A stretch of DNA of 64,000 bases from Sphingobium cupriresistens (GCF_004152865.1 NZ_SEOO01000016.1:33554-97553), one strand, 5' to 3'. Counted from the first letter of the stretch, positions 8,452 through 16,195 are shown. Notes: generated by a model from the sequence alone, not told the origin. Numbers and translations are program-made.

Positions 8452-8898
8452 GTGGACGGTGTCTCGAAAATCAGAGAAGAAGAGCTGACTCCTTTGGTGG
8501 AGGAATTTTACGCGCGGGTCCGCGCCGACCCCGCGCTTGGGCCGATTTTCAACGATGCGATCGATGACTGGCCGGAGCATCTTGGGAAGCTGACTGCGTT
8601 CTGGTCCTCCGTCATGCTCACCAGTGGCCGATACAAGGGGCAACCGGTGCCGGCCCATTTGAAGCATAAGGCCAGGATAACGCCCGCGCTGTTCGAGCGG
8701 TGGCTCGCACTCTGGGTTCAAACGACCAATGACAGGATGACGCCCGAAGCGGCAGCGGCGCTACAAGCGAAGGCGCGGCGCATCGCCGAGAGCCTGCAAC
8801 TGGCGATGTTCTTCCAACTGGAGGAACGGAGTGCTGCATCGGTCGCCAACGCGGAACGTAAGGATGCCATCGAGCGACCAGGGCAAACCCATGGCTGA
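8452..8898 (+). CDS. Group III truncated haemoglobin (cassette 1)
   Basis: A 148-residue truncated globin expected to bind NO or O2 in the cytoplasm. It has the group III pattern: EEFYARVRADPALGPIF at the N-terminal helix, then WPEHLGKLTAFWSSVML, GRYKGQPVPAHL and FERWLALW. I chose the GTG at 8452, preceded by GGAGCG at 8440-8445, because it aligns residue for residue with the ATG of the second copy at 61265; in-frame ATGs further upstream lie inside the operator. The stop overlaps the next gene by 8 nt. It is the first gene of a haemoglobin, YeaR-like, Hmp unit repeated near the end of the window. Confidence 0.9.
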   Translation: MDGVSKIREEELTPLVEEFYARVRADPALGPIFNDAIDDWPEHLGKLTAFWSSVMLTSGRYKGQPVPAHLKHKARITPALFERWLALWVQTTNDRMTPEAAAALQAKARRIAESLQLAMFFQLEERSAASVANAERKDAIERPGQTHG

Positions 8899-9166
8899 AA
8901 TCTTGCCTTACCGTTCCACGCCGGTGTTCAACCAGGACACTCTGCCGGCTGCCTTGCGCGCGCGACATGACACGAAGGCTGGTGTTTGGGGCGTGATCCG
9001 GGTTTTCGAGGGCGAACTCCGGCTAACCTACCTCGAGCCACCTTCGGAGATCGTCCTGACGCCTGACCAGCCTGGCTTGATTCTCCCTCAGCAACCGCAT
9101 TTCGTAACGCCGACAGGGCCGATGAAGATGCAGGTGGATTTTTACGATCACATTCCCAAGCTCTGA
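8891..9166 (+). CDS. DUF1971 / YeaR-like cupin-fold protein (cassette 1)
   Basis: A 91-residue protein with the DUF1971 signature (LPYRSTPVF, RHDTKAGVWGVIRVFEG, PQQPHFVTP and a closing MQVDFY). The family adopts a small beta-barrel and includes E. coli YeaR, which is induced by nitrate and NO under NarL and NsrR control; its biochemical role is not settled. Here it sits between two globin genes, overlapping the first by 8 nt and separated from hmp by 39 nt, exactly as in the second cassette. A role in NO or nitrosative stress follows from family and context. Confidence 0.85.
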   Translation: MAEILPYRSTPVFNQDTLPAALRARHDTKAGVWGVIRVFEGELRLTYLEPPSEIVLTPDQPGLILPQQPHFVTPTGPMKMQVDFYDHIPKL

Positions 9167-9205
9167 CATTCCGGGATTTTCAACGCATTCAAAAAGGAGA
9201 AGTTG

Positions 9206-10417
9206 ATGACGCAGCCCCTCAGCGATCAGACCATTGCGCTCGTCAAGGCGACCGTCCCCGCGCTCGAAGCGCATGGCCTCGACATCGTGAACGAGATGTA
9301 TTCCCGGATGTTCCAGAACCCGAACATTCGCGACCTTTTCAACCAATCGCACCATGGTGATGCCGGTTCGCAGCCGCGGGCACTGACCGGCGCCATTCTC
9401 GCCTATGCGAGCAACATCGAAAATCTCGGTGCGCTTGCCCCGGCGGTCGAGCGGATCGCGCAGAAGCATGTTGGCCTGCAAATTCTGCCCGAACATTATC
9501 CGCACGTTGCCGAGGCGCTCCTGGGGGCGATCAAGGCGGTGCTGGGGGATGCGGCCACCGATGAAATTCTCGCTGCCTGGGGCGAAGCCTACTGGTTCCT
9601 GGCCAACATCCTGATCGCCCGCGAGCAGCGAGTCTACTCAGAACAGAAGGATGCGACCGGCGGATGGAATGGCTGGCGCGATTTTCGCGTCGAGGACGTC
9701 GTGCGTGAGAGCAGCGTCATCAATTCCTTCGTTCTGCGCCCCGTTGATGGCGGGGCCGTCATGCGGCACAAGCCCGGGCAATATCTGACCTTCTGGCTTG
9801 AAATTCCGGGACATCCGCCAGTCAAGCGCAACTATTCGATTTCAGCAGCCCCCAACGGCGAAACCTATCGCATTTCGGTCAAGCGTGAGCCGCTTGGTCT
9901 TGCGTCAGGCTGGCTTCATGATGAAGCCAAGCCGGGGACGGTGCTCAAAGTTGCCGCGCCTGCAGGCGAATTCTTCCTGGCAGCGCATGTCGAACGCCCG
10001 GTGATCCTCCTGTCGGGCGGCGTGGGGCTGACCCCGATGGTGGCCATGCTCGAAACGCTTGCTGAGGGCGAGGCGGGAGTCCCCGTGCACTATGTCCACG
10101 GAACTCATGACCGCGATACCCACGCAATGCGTGATCATGTTCGCGCTGTCGCTGGGCGGGGCAAGTCAATCACCGTCACCGATTTTCATCAGACCCCGCT
10201 CGAAGATGAAGTCGCAGGACGGGATTATGACGTCGCCGGCATCATTACCGATGAATGGCTGGTCGCCAACACGCCTGTAGGTGAGGCCGATTACTATATC
10301 TGCGGACCACGCCCGTTTCTGCGGCACGCCGTCTCGACCTTGTCGCTGGCTGGCGTCCCATCCGACCGCATTCATTATGAATTCTTCGGTCCGGCGGACG
10401 AATTGCTCGCCGCCTGA
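9206..10417 (+). CDS. hmp: Flavohaemoglobin, NO dioxygenase (cassette 1)
   Basis: A 403-residue fusion of a globin domain (residues ~1-140, with NPNIRDLFNQSHH near the distal/proximal haem region), an FAD-binding domain (KRNYSIS) and an NAD-binding domain (GGVGLTPMVAML, YYICGPRPFL). It converts NO and O2 to nitrate using NAD(P)H. The start ATG at 9206 follows AAAAAGGAGA; a TTG one codon upstream is less likely. The length is typical for Hmp. The protein is nearly identical along its length to the copy at 62022, differing mainly by conservative changes. It ends before a strong hairpin at 10423-10454. Confidence 0.96.
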   Translation: MTQPLSDQTIALVKATVPALEAHGLDIVNEMYSRMFQNPNIRDLFNQSHHGDAGSQPRALTGAILAYASNIENLGALAPAVERIAQKHVGLQILPEHYPHVAEALLGAIKAVLGDAATDEILAAWGEAYWFLANILIAREQRVYSEQKDATGGWNGWRDFRVEDVVRESSVINSFVLRPVDGGAVMRHKPGQYLTFWLEIPGHPPVKRNYSISAAPNGETYRISVKREPLGLASGWLHDEAKPGTVLKVAAPAGEFFLAAHVERPVILLSGGVGLTPMVAMLETLAEGEAGVPVHYVHGTHDRDTHAMRDHVRAVAGRGKSITVTDFHQTPLEDEVAGRDYDVAGIITDEWLVANTPVGEADYYICGPRPFLRHAVSTLSLAGVPSDRIHYEFFGPADELLAA

Positions 10418-10422
10418 CTGAG

Positions 10423-10454
10423 CGCGGAGAAGGGCGACATCGCCCTTCTCCGCG
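10423..10454. terminator. Bidirectional hairpin between convergent hmp and the 81-aa gene
   Basis: CGCGGAGAAGGGCGA (10423-10437) pairs perfectly with 10440-10454 around a 2-nt spacer, a 15-bp stem between two convergent genes that end at 10417 and 10460. There is no U-tract on either strand, so it may act as a weak or Rho-assisted terminator or as a 3'-end stabiliser. Confidence 0.6.
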
Positions 10455-10459
10455 TCTAC

Positions 10460-10705
10460 TCAAACCGCCATGTCGGCGTGATCTCGGACTTCTGGACGCA
10501 CTTGGGCGTCAGCGACAGGTTCCTCGACGAGAATCGCGAACTTGGCACCCTGGTAATAGATGCTGGGCCGATGCCAGGCCCGCGTCACGACGACGACCGT
10601 TCCGTCGATCTCGATCTCTTCGCCTGCCTGGGGTGACCGCGCGAAGTGAAAACTGCCCCGGGCTGCTGGGGAACTGCTATCGCCAGCCAAAACGTCAACG
10701 AGCAT
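10460..10705 (-). CDS. 81-residue hypothetical protein after superoxide dismutase
   Basis: Start ATG at 10705 on the minus strand follows a strong AAGGAGGAG. The middle (EIEIDGTVVVVTRAWHRPS, then YYQGAKFAILVEE) looks like a small beta-rich domain; the ends are polar. No family was recognised. It begins 17 nt after the superoxide dismutase stop and is the last gene of the minus-strand stress operon, so it is probably co-expressed in oxidative or nitrosative stress. It is convergent with hmp. Confidence 0.65.
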   Translation of the reverse strand: MLVDVLAGDSSSPAARGSFHFARSPQAGEEIEIDGTVVVVTRAWHRPSIYYQGAKFAILVEEPVADAQVRPEVRDHADMAV

Positions 10706-10722
10706 TTACTTCTCCTCCTTAT

Positions 10723-11418
10723 TCAACGGGCGGTCTGTGATGGTGGATAGCGCCACGGCTTGCCCTGGCCGATCGCTGCGTCGAACTGCGTTTCGGCGAA
10801 GCTCCAATTTGCGAGCCTGTTCCACCAGGACGTGATCCAGCCCGCGCGATCCTGGCGGTAATCGATGTAGTAGGCATGCTCCCACACATCGCAAGCAAGC
10901 AGCGGCGTCACCCCTTCCTCAAGGATTGGGCTACCCGCGTCGTGGGTAGAGATCACCTCGAGCTTGTCGCGCTTCGCGATGAGCCAGACCCAACCCGATC
11001 CGAAATGGCCCGTTCCTTCAGCGGAAAAACGCTGTCTGAGCGTTTCGAGACTCCCGAATTCGTACGAAATGGCGCTGGCGAGCCGCCCGGCAGGTTTAAC
11101 CGTTTTCGGCGCCATGCTCTCCCAAAAGAAGCTATGGTTCCATGCCTGGGCTGCATTGTTGAAGACGCCCTTCGCGCCGCTGCCGTGCGCGATGCGGATG
11201 ATTTCCTCGAGCGTGTGGGCCGAGAAATTCTGCTCGGCCAGCAGCCGATTGAGCGTTTCCACGTAGCGTGCGTGATGTTTGCCGTGGTGGATCTCCAGTG
11301 TTTCCGCCGAGAGGACAGGCTCGAGATCCTTGGTCCCACAGGGCAGGGGAGGCAATTCGAAGACGAGCCTCTCAAGGTCGGATTGAGCTATTACAGCATT
11401 GCGGCTTTGATCAGCCAT
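10723..11418 (-). CDS. Fe/Mn superoxide dismutase
   Basis: A 231-residue enzyme that dismutates superoxide. The start at 11418 follows GGAGACAAGCG. Metal ligands are visible: His in HHGKHHARYVETLN, His in AQAWNHSFFW, and Asp/His in CDVWEHAYYIDY. The segments GSGAKGVFNNAAQ and FGSGWVWL are typical of the family. A ~30-residue N-terminal extension precedes the usual FELPPLP start. Metal preference (Fe or Mn) cannot be assigned from the sequence alone. It is the fifth gene of a six-gene minus-strand operon with peroxiredoxin and carbonic anhydrase. Confidence 0.94.
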   Translation of the reverse strand: MADQSRNAVIAQSDLERLVFELPPLPCGTKDLEPVLSAETLEIHHGKHHARYVETLNRLLAEQNFSAHTLEEIIRIAHGSGAKGVFNNAAQAWNHSFFWESMAPKTVKPAGRLASAISYEFGSLETLRQRFSAEGTGHFGSGWVWLIAKRDKLEVISTHDAGSPILEEGVTPLLACDVWEHAYYIDYRQDRAGWITSWWNRLANWSFAETQFDAAIGQGKPWRYPPSQTAR

Positions 11419-11591
11419 CGCTTGTCTCCTTGAGCAGAAATAGCGCCGGAAATCGTTTCGGCCGAGGCGTGATGATGCGGCACCATCCGGCGCAGATAAG
11501 TCGGTAGGAAGGCCCTGATGATGAGCGCTGCGGGACCATTGCTGATGCAGCCGCACAGGGCGCTGCAATGGTCTTTGGTGAGAACGGTCAA
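11391..11591 (-). CDS. 66-residue small ORF linking the operon to superoxide dismutase
   Basis: A TTG at 11591 (minus strand) overlaps the stop of the preceding 132-aa gene as TTGA, and the frame runs 28 nt into the superoxide dismutase gene. The peptide begins LTVLTKDHCSALCGCIS and has a hydrophobic stretch (GPAALIIRAFLPTYL). The stop/start overlap style matches the rest of this operon, which is the main support. It was not recognised as a family and may only provide translational coupling into superoxide dismutase. Confidence 0.4.
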   Translation of the reverse strand: MTVLTKDHCSALCGCISNGPAALIIRAFLPTYLRRMVPHHHASAETISGAISAQGDKRWLIKAAML

Positions 11592-11986
11592 TGTGCATAG
11601 GACAGCTCCGCCCTTCGCGCATCGAGCGCGGCCATGCACAGGGCGATTGCCTCAACCGGGTGATGGGCTGTCCATTGGCCAAGCTCGCCCACCACGGTGG
11701 TTCCCTGGGGGCCGGCTTCGATCCAATAGCCGGATGGCACCAACATAGCGGCAGCGCGGCAAGTCGCCGTGTAGAGCAGTGCCCGAACGTGGTTGCCGTC
11801 GTCCTGCAGCCAGACTCCCGGAGCAATAACGGTCAAGCTGCGCAGTGCCGGAAATACGGCCAGCGCAATCCGTGCATCAATGTCGCGATCGGGTTCACTC
11901 GCGCCCTTGCAGGCGGAGATGGCGTCGACGAGGCTGTCGTCATGGCCAATCGCCCTCACGCGGCACAGGGCGCGCACGGCGATCAT
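11588..11986 (-). CDS. 132-residue hypothetical protein in the stress operon
   Basis: The start at 11986 overlaps the carbonic anhydrase stop (ATGA on the minus strand). The protein is mixed alpha/beta, with segments VFPALRSLTVIAPGVWLQ, YWIEAGPQGTTVVGELG and HHPVEAIALCMAALDAR. No signal peptide or membrane segment is evident. I do not recognise the family. Its place between carbonic anhydrase and superoxide dismutase suggests a role in the same stress response, but no function can be assigned. Confidence 0.65.
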   Translation of the reverse strand: MIAVRALCRVRAIGHDDSLVDAISACKGASEPDRDIDARIALAVFPALRSLTVIAPGVWLQDDGNHVRALLYTATCRAAAMLVPSGYWIEAGPQGTTVVGELGQWTAHHPVEAIALCMAALDARRAELSYAH

Positions 11987-12660
11987 GACGCGCCTGCAAT
12001 CCGGAGTTTGGGAACTGCCTCATCGGGGTGGCGGCTGACGGGTGAGCAGACCGGTTGGAGAAGGCCGTCTCCAATGGCGTAGACCCAACCGTGAAGCGTT
12101 AGCGCAGCGTGCCGCGCCCAGGCCCGAAGAACCAATGGGTTGGCTGCGAGTGCTTTCACCTGGGCGCGGATATTATGTTCGCACAAACGGTCTGCATTGG
12201 TATCCGGGGTGCAGCAGACTGTTTGATAGAGCTCACGCACCGGTGCGAGCCAAAGCCCGATCGCGTCGTCCCTGTCCGGTGCCATTGCCGCTTGAATCCC
12301 GCCGCACCCGTAATGGCCCACGATGATGATGTGCTCGACCTTCAAAACATCGACCGCGAACTCCAAGGCGGCGGCGAAGTTAGGATCGCTCGGCGTGGCG
12401 AGATTGGCGACGTTGCGATGAACAAACATCTCGCCGGGATCGAGATCGACGATTTCGGTGGCCGGCACCCGGCTGTCCGAACAGCCGATCCAGAAGTAGC
12501 GTGGCCGCTGCTGGCCTACGAGCCGTTTAAAGAATCCGGGATCGATCAGGGTTTTGGCGTCAGCCCATACGCGGTTGCGGGCCAACAGGTCGGAGAGGCC
12601 GCCGTCGTCTGCTCCGTCGGCGGCGGTCTGTCTTTTTCCACTCTCCTCCAATTGCCTCAT
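11983..12660 (-). CDS. Beta-class carbonic anhydrase
   Basis: A 225-residue zinc enzyme interconverting CO2 and bicarbonate. The zinc site is visible as Cys60 in CSDSR (with the Asp62-Arg64 dyad) and His116/Cys119 in HYGCGG. FVHRNVANL is also typical. The ATG at 12660 overlaps the peroxiredoxin stop as ATGA. No signal peptide is seen, so it is probably cytoplasmic. Grouping with peroxiredoxin and superoxide dismutase suggests bicarbonate supply or pH control during stress; this is inference from context. Confidence 0.93.
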   Translation of the reverse strand: MRQLEESGKRQTAADGADDGGLSDLLARNRVWADAKTLIDPGFFKRLVGQQRPRYFWIGCSDSRVPATEIVDLDPGEMFVHRNVANLATPSDPNFAAALEFAVDVLKVEHIIIVGHYGCGGIQAAMAPDRDDAIGLWLAPVRELYQTVCCTPDTNADRLCEHNIRAQVKALAANPLVLRAWARHAALTLHGWVYAIGDGLLQPVCSPVSRHPDEAVPKLRIAGAS

Positions 12661-13298
12661 TGCCCGGGAGCCTGCAGATCGACGACCCGAAGGTAGGGCT
12701 TCAGTGTCTTGTAGCCTTGTGGGAACTGCCGGGATGCCTCCTCGTCCGACAGCTTCGGCGATATGACGACCGGCTCGCCAGGTTCCCAGTTGACGGGCGT
12801 TGCGATGCTACGGGCATCTGTAAGTTGAAGGCTGTCGATGGCACGGAGAATCTCGGCAAAATTCCGACCGGTCGAAGGCGGGTAGGTCAGGATCAGCCGC
12901 ACCTTGCGTGACGGATCGATGACGAAGACGGAACGGACAGTGACCGTCGGGTCGCTCTCGGGGTGGATCATGTCGTAGAGCGCCGACACCTTGGTGTTGG
13001 CATCCGCGATCATCGGGAAGTCGAGTTTCGTCCCTTGGGTTTCGTGAATGTCGAGCTCCCATTTGTGATGGGCTTCGACCGGATCCACCGAGAGGCCAAT
13101 GGGTTTGACGTTGCGTTTGTCCCATTCGGACCGGAGCTTGGCAACCTCGCCCAGTTCCGTCGTGCAGACCGGCGTAAAATTCTTGGGATGGCTGAACAGG
13201 ACACCCCAGCTTCCGCCGAGCCAATCGTGGAAGCTGATGCGACCGTGCGTGCTGTCCTGCTCGAAATCGGGGGCGATCTGCCCGAGCTGAATGGCCAT
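12657..13298 (-). CDS. 1-Cys (Prx6-type) peroxiredoxin
   Basis: A 213-residue thiol peroxidase of the AhpC/TSA superfamily. The start ATG at 13298 follows GGAGTTCCC. The active site is HPKNFTPVCTTELG with the peroxidatic Cys in the P-x-x-x-T-x-x-C pattern. The later segments GLSVDPVEAHHKW and LTYPPSTGRNF are typical of the Prx6 class, and no obvious resolving cysteine is present. It would reduce hydrogen peroxide or peroxynitrite. It is the first gene of the minus-strand operon ending at 10460; its promoter should lie in 13299-13395, where an AT-rich tract is present. Confidence 0.93.
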   Translation of the reverse strand: MAIQLGQIAPDFEQDSTHGRISFHDWLGGSWGVLFSHPKNFTPVCTTELGEVAKLRSEWDKRNVKPIGLSVDPVEAHHKWELDIHETQGTKLDFPMIADANTKVSALYDMIHPESDPTVTVRSVFVIDPSRKVRLILTYPPSTGRNFAEILRAIDSLQLTDARSIATPVNWEPGEPVVISPKLSDEEASRQFPQGYKTLKPYLRVVDLQAPGQ

Positions 13299-13395
13299 GG
13301 GAACTCCTTCATATCGCAGATCTGATGTGGAGATGGACGAAGTATCATACAAACGAATGTTATTATTATTTATCAGCAAAGATATTGGATATAAA

Positions 13396-13632
13396 TTAGC
13401 GCCGGGTTCCCGGTCCGAGCCCCACGATCACGAGGAGGGCTATCGGCATGGCGAACAGCACTATCCCGTTGCCGTCCCCTTCGGCGACGAAGCCGTTTTG
13501 GCGGAGCAAATCGACAAAAAGGCGGATCGAGACGAAGGCGATGCTTGCGGCGAAAATCAGATAGAGCCCGGACATGGAGGGCGGGCGCTCTGGTCCACGC
13601 GCTTGTCGGTCATCATCGTTGTCAGCCTTCAC
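13396..13632 (-). CDS. Small two-helix membrane protein
   Basis: A 78-residue protein with a GTG start at 13632 that overlaps the stop of the upstream membrane gene (GTGA). Two hydrophobic segments are visible (LYLIFAASIAFVSIRLFV and NGIVLFAMPIALLVIVGLG), preceded by a charged, cytoplasm-like N terminus. No family was recognised. It probably forms a two-gene operon with the next entry. Confidence 0.6.
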   Translation of the reverse strand: MKADNDDDRQARGPERPPSMSGLYLIFAASIAFVSIRLFVDLLRQNGFVAEGDGNGIVLFAMPIALLVIVGLGPGTRR

Positions 13633-14102
13633 GGCAGCTTTGTCCGTGACGAGGGAGGCGGTTTGCGGCGGCAGGTTTCCTGAAGATTAGGGGCATCTTC
13701 ACCCGACGGCTGTCGGTCTTCAGATGACCACAGCGCAATGAAGTCAAACGGAGGGGGCACTTCCTGCCAGGGCTGACGCACTCGGCGATGTGCCGTTTGT
13801 TCCCAATCGAGAGAGAGGATCACACCGATACAAACCGCGACCACGAAGACCACCACGGCAACGAAGACATCGTCACTGATCGCACCAGCGTCGTAAAAAC
13901 TGAAAAGTGCTATGCCTATCCCTAAAACCAGCAACGCCAGCGCTAAGCTGACTTTCCAGATTTCGGCCCGCGGCGGCGGCGGTTCGGGCGTGAAGCGGCC
14001 TAAAGGTTTCATCTGAAAGTTCGCCCAAACCGTTGGACGCCTTATGGTTGTTGGTGCCTGTCCAGGGTCGATCACACGGGTCTTGCCTTGTGATCCCATC
14101 AT
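13629..14102 (-). CDS. Two-helix membrane protein divergent from LysR
   Basis: About 157 residues, starting at one of two adjacent ATGs (14102 or 14099). A polar N-terminal region is followed by two transmembrane segments (VSLALALLVLGIGIALFSF and VFVAVVVFVVAVCIGVIL) and a polar C-terminal tail. A longer in-frame extension upstream would cross the LysR operator and start, so it was not used. The family is not recognised. Divergence from a LysR gene with a palindrome between them suggests control by that LysR protein. Confidence 0.55.
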   Translation of the reverse strand: MMGSQGKTRVIDPGQAPTTIRRPTVWANFQMKPLGRFTPEPPPPRAEIWKVSLALALLVLGIGIALFSFYDAGAISDDVFVAVVVFVVAVCIGVILSLDWEQTAHRRVRQPWQEVPPPFDFIALWSSEDRQPSGEDAPNLQETCRRKPPPSSRTKLP

Positions 14103-14137
14103 CGGCCCGCTACCATGAAGCAAGCAAATGAATATTA

Positions 14138-14154
14138 TTGCGCATTGAGCGCAA
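14138..14154. promoter_or_regulatory. Palindromic operator in the LysR divergent promoter
   Basis: TTGCGCATTGAGCGCAA is a perfect palindrome (TTGCGC, 5-nt spacer, GCGCAA) 12 nt upstream of the LysR ATG and in the divergent promoter of the membrane gene pair. LysR-type regulators commonly bind dyads here to autoregulate and to activate the divergent gene. Confidence 0.5.
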
Positions 14155-14166
14155 GGATGATGGCTT

Positions 14167-15015
14167 ATGGATATCAATGTTGCGCGCACATTCTTGGAAG
14201 TCGTCAAAACCGGCAGTTTTGTGAACGCTGCGTCGAACCTTCACCTCACGCAGACCGCAGTCAGTGCCCGCATCCGGGTGCTTGAGGACCTGCTCGATCG
14301 GCCAGTATTCATCCGCAACAAGGCAGGTGCGAAGCTGACACCGGCGGGCGAGCAGTTTCTGCGCTTTGCAACCACCATGGTGCAGGTCTGGGATCGGGCG
14401 CGCCGCGCCGTCGCGCTCCCGCCGGGACGGGAGACCGTGGTAACGGTCGGCGCCGAGCTCAGTCTGTGGAGTCCCTTGCTGCGGCACTGGCTGCTCTGGA
14501 TGCGTCGGGAATGTCCGGAAATCGCGGTAAGCACCCATATCGACACATCCGAACGCCTGATGGAGCAGGTCCAGGATGGCTCACTCGATATGGCGGTGCT
14601 CTATGCCGCGCCGAGCCGTCCGGGGATCATCGCCGAACTCTTGTTCGAGGAAAAGTTGGTCCTGGTGCGGACCACGCCAACCAGCAGCCCTCTCGCACCG
14701 GAAGATCATGTTCAGATCGATTGGGGTGAGGAGTTTGCCGGGAGCTATCACGCCGCTTTCCCGGATCAGCCTAACGCCGTCGTTTCGATAAGCTATGGTC
14801 CGCTCGCGCTCGATTATATCCTGGCGACAGGGGGTAGCGGCTATTTTCGCAAAGGCTTCATCCGCTCCTATCTCGAGGAAGGCCGCCTCGCTCTCGTCCC
14901 CGGAAGTCCTGAATTTTCGTACTCGGCCTATGTCGTCCACAGCACAAAGGCCGACCCGGGCGTGATGGACCGCATTCGTGCCGGCCTCAAGGCGGCCGCG
15001 GCGATTACAGCATGA
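14167..15015 (+). CDS. LysR-family transcriptional regulator
   Basis: A 282-residue regulator. The N-terminal winged helix-turn-helix is clear: RTFLEVVKTGSFVNAASNLH, LTQTAVSARIRVLE, then GAKLTPAGEQFLRFA. The C-terminal periplasmic-binding-protein-like effector domain follows from about residue 90. The stop overlaps the next gene by 4 nt (ATGA), so the downstream ferritin-like protein is co-transcribed. The effector is unknown. The neighbouring nitrite/sulfite reductase hints at sulfur or nitrogen control, but this is inference. Confidence 0.92.
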   Translation: MDINVARTFLEVVKTGSFVNAASNLHLTQTAVSARIRVLEDLLDRPVFIRNKAGAKLTPAGEQFLRFATTMVQVWDRARRAVALPPGRETVVTVGAELSLWSPLLRHWLLWMRRECPEIAVSTHIDTSERLMEQVQDGSLDMAVLYAAPSRPGIIAELLFEEKLVLVRTTPTSSPLAPEDHVQIDWGEEFAGSYHAAFPDQPNAVVSISYGPLALDYILATGGSGYFRKGFIRSYLEEGRLALVPGSPEFSYSAYVVHSTKADPGVMDRIRAGLKAAAAITA

Positions 15016-15497
15016 CCGTGAACGAACCATCCTCGCCCGTTTGTTACGCCAGCGAAGCCGATGACATTTACATGGGCTTTGCCGGTCGCGAGGAGATCCT
15101 CGCGGCGCTCCACGAACTGCTGGAAGCCGAACGGGCCGGCGCCCGCGTCGCCCTCGCCAGCACCAAGTCGGCGAACGATCCCGACTACGCCGAACTGATG
15201 CGATCGGTCCGTGCCGACGAAGCACGTTGGTGCGCGATGCTCTCGAGGCAGATCAGGCGATTGGGCGCAGCGCCCTCACGCAAGACCGGCGCCTTTTACA
15301 AGAAGGCGTTGGCAATCCCTGATCCGCTTGAAAGGCTCGCCTTTCTCAACCGCGGACAAGCCTGGGTGGTTCGCAAACTGGAATCTCTGACCCCTAGGGT
15401 TCGTGACGAGGCATTGCATGCCGATCTTCGCGAGATGCTCGAGAGCCATCGCGTCAACATCGACCGCGCCGCAGCGCATCTTGAAGCGGAGCATTGA
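15012..15497 (+). CDS. Ferritin-like helical protein (DUF6306-like)
   Basis: A 161-residue, mostly helical protein with EEILAALHELLEAERAGARV near residue 30 and a later helix rich in acidic residues (RADEARWCAMLSRQI). The spacing of Glu/His-bearing helices resembles ferritin-like proteins; I associate it with DUF6306, from memory only. It overlaps the LysR stop by 4 nt and is convergent with the Rrf2 gene. Function is unknown; metal or stress handling would fit the fold and neighbours. Confidence 0.6.
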   Translation: MTVNEPSSPVCYASEADDIYMGFAGREEILAALHELLEAERAGARVALASTKSANDPDYAELMRSVRADEARWCAMLSRQIRRLGAAPSRKTGAFYKKALAIPDPLERLAFLNRGQAWVVRKLESLTPRVRDEALHADLREMLESHRVNIDRAAAHLEAEH

Positions 15498-15526
15498 CCT
15501 GCGCGGAAATCCGTAGGCTGTATCAT

Positions 15527-15970
15527 TTAGTCCATGCCGACGCCGAGCGGTGATTGGCGGTTAATCAGCCGCTTCATGGCCTCACGATCGGACAGGAGAT
15601 CGGAAATCCGGTAGGTATCGAATACCGCCATCATCGCCTGCATGCCTTGCGCCAGCACGCCGGTCAGTCCACATGCGGGAGACAGCGCACACCCGGAACA
15701 ATCTGCGAGTTGGAAGCCTTCCTCGGTGCGGCGGACGACCTCGCCGACGGTCATCTCATCCGCTGGTCGGGCGAGACGCATGCCGCCGGCGCGACCGCGA
15801 ACGGTTTCGATGAAGCCGTCGTGCGCCAGGGCGTTGACGACCTTCATCAGGTGATTGTGGGAGACATCATAAGCCCGCGCGATTTCGCCGATCGAACACA
15901 GGCGCTCTTCGTGAAGGGCCAGGTGAATCAAGACCCGCAGTGAATAATCCGTGTAGCGTGTCAGCCGCAC
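15527..15970 (-). CDS. Rrf2-family regulator, NsrR-like
   Basis: A 147-residue regulator. I use the GTG at 15970, which gives the usual N terminus (VRLTRYTDYSLRVLIHLAL); a longer frame upstream lacks family resemblance. The winged helix is clear (SHNHLMKVVNALAHDGFIET, RGRAGGMRLARP). A cysteine motif CSGCALSPAC (C-x2-C-x5-C) could hold an iron-sulfur cluster, as in NsrR. It is divergent from the nitrite/sulfite reductase, with overlapping palindromes between them, and is clearly paralogous to the regulator at 60731. It probably senses NO or cluster damage. Confidence 0.88.
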   Translation of the reverse strand: MRLTRYTDYSLRVLIHLALHEERLCSIGEIARAYDVSHNHLMKVVNALAHDGFIETVRGRAGGMRLARPADEMTVGEVVRRTEEGFQLADCSGCALSPACGLTGVLAQGMQAMMAVFDTYRISDLLSDREAMKRLINRQSPLGVGMD

Positions 15971-16000
15971 GCAGAACTCCCGAGAACCAATCTGCAACAC

Positions 16001-16022
16001 CATACCTGTATGTCACAGACAT
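16001..16022. promoter_or_regulatory. Overlapping palindromes in the Rrf2 / sulfite reductase intergenic region
   Basis: Two perfect palindromes overlap here: CATACCTGTATG (16001-16012) and ATGTCACAGACAT (16010-16022). They sit 31-52 nt upstream of the Rrf2 GTG, where an autoregulatory site would be expected. They differ from the ATGTAT...ATACAT operator of NO cassette 1, so a different regulator, or a different class of Rrf2 site, may be involved. Confidence 0.4.
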
Positions 16023-16195
16023 GTTAAGGCCGGGATCGCCCTCGAGCCGGCTTGCAACGATCGGCCCATGGTTGTTGGCCTGCAGCGACCGGCCTTATCG
16101 AGCAATTATTTTGATGTATCGCTGCATTAAAAGTCATTTTGTGCATGAGTGCTCGTGATGCCATCCTGATGTCCCCTTGGGCGTGAGAGGCTGAT

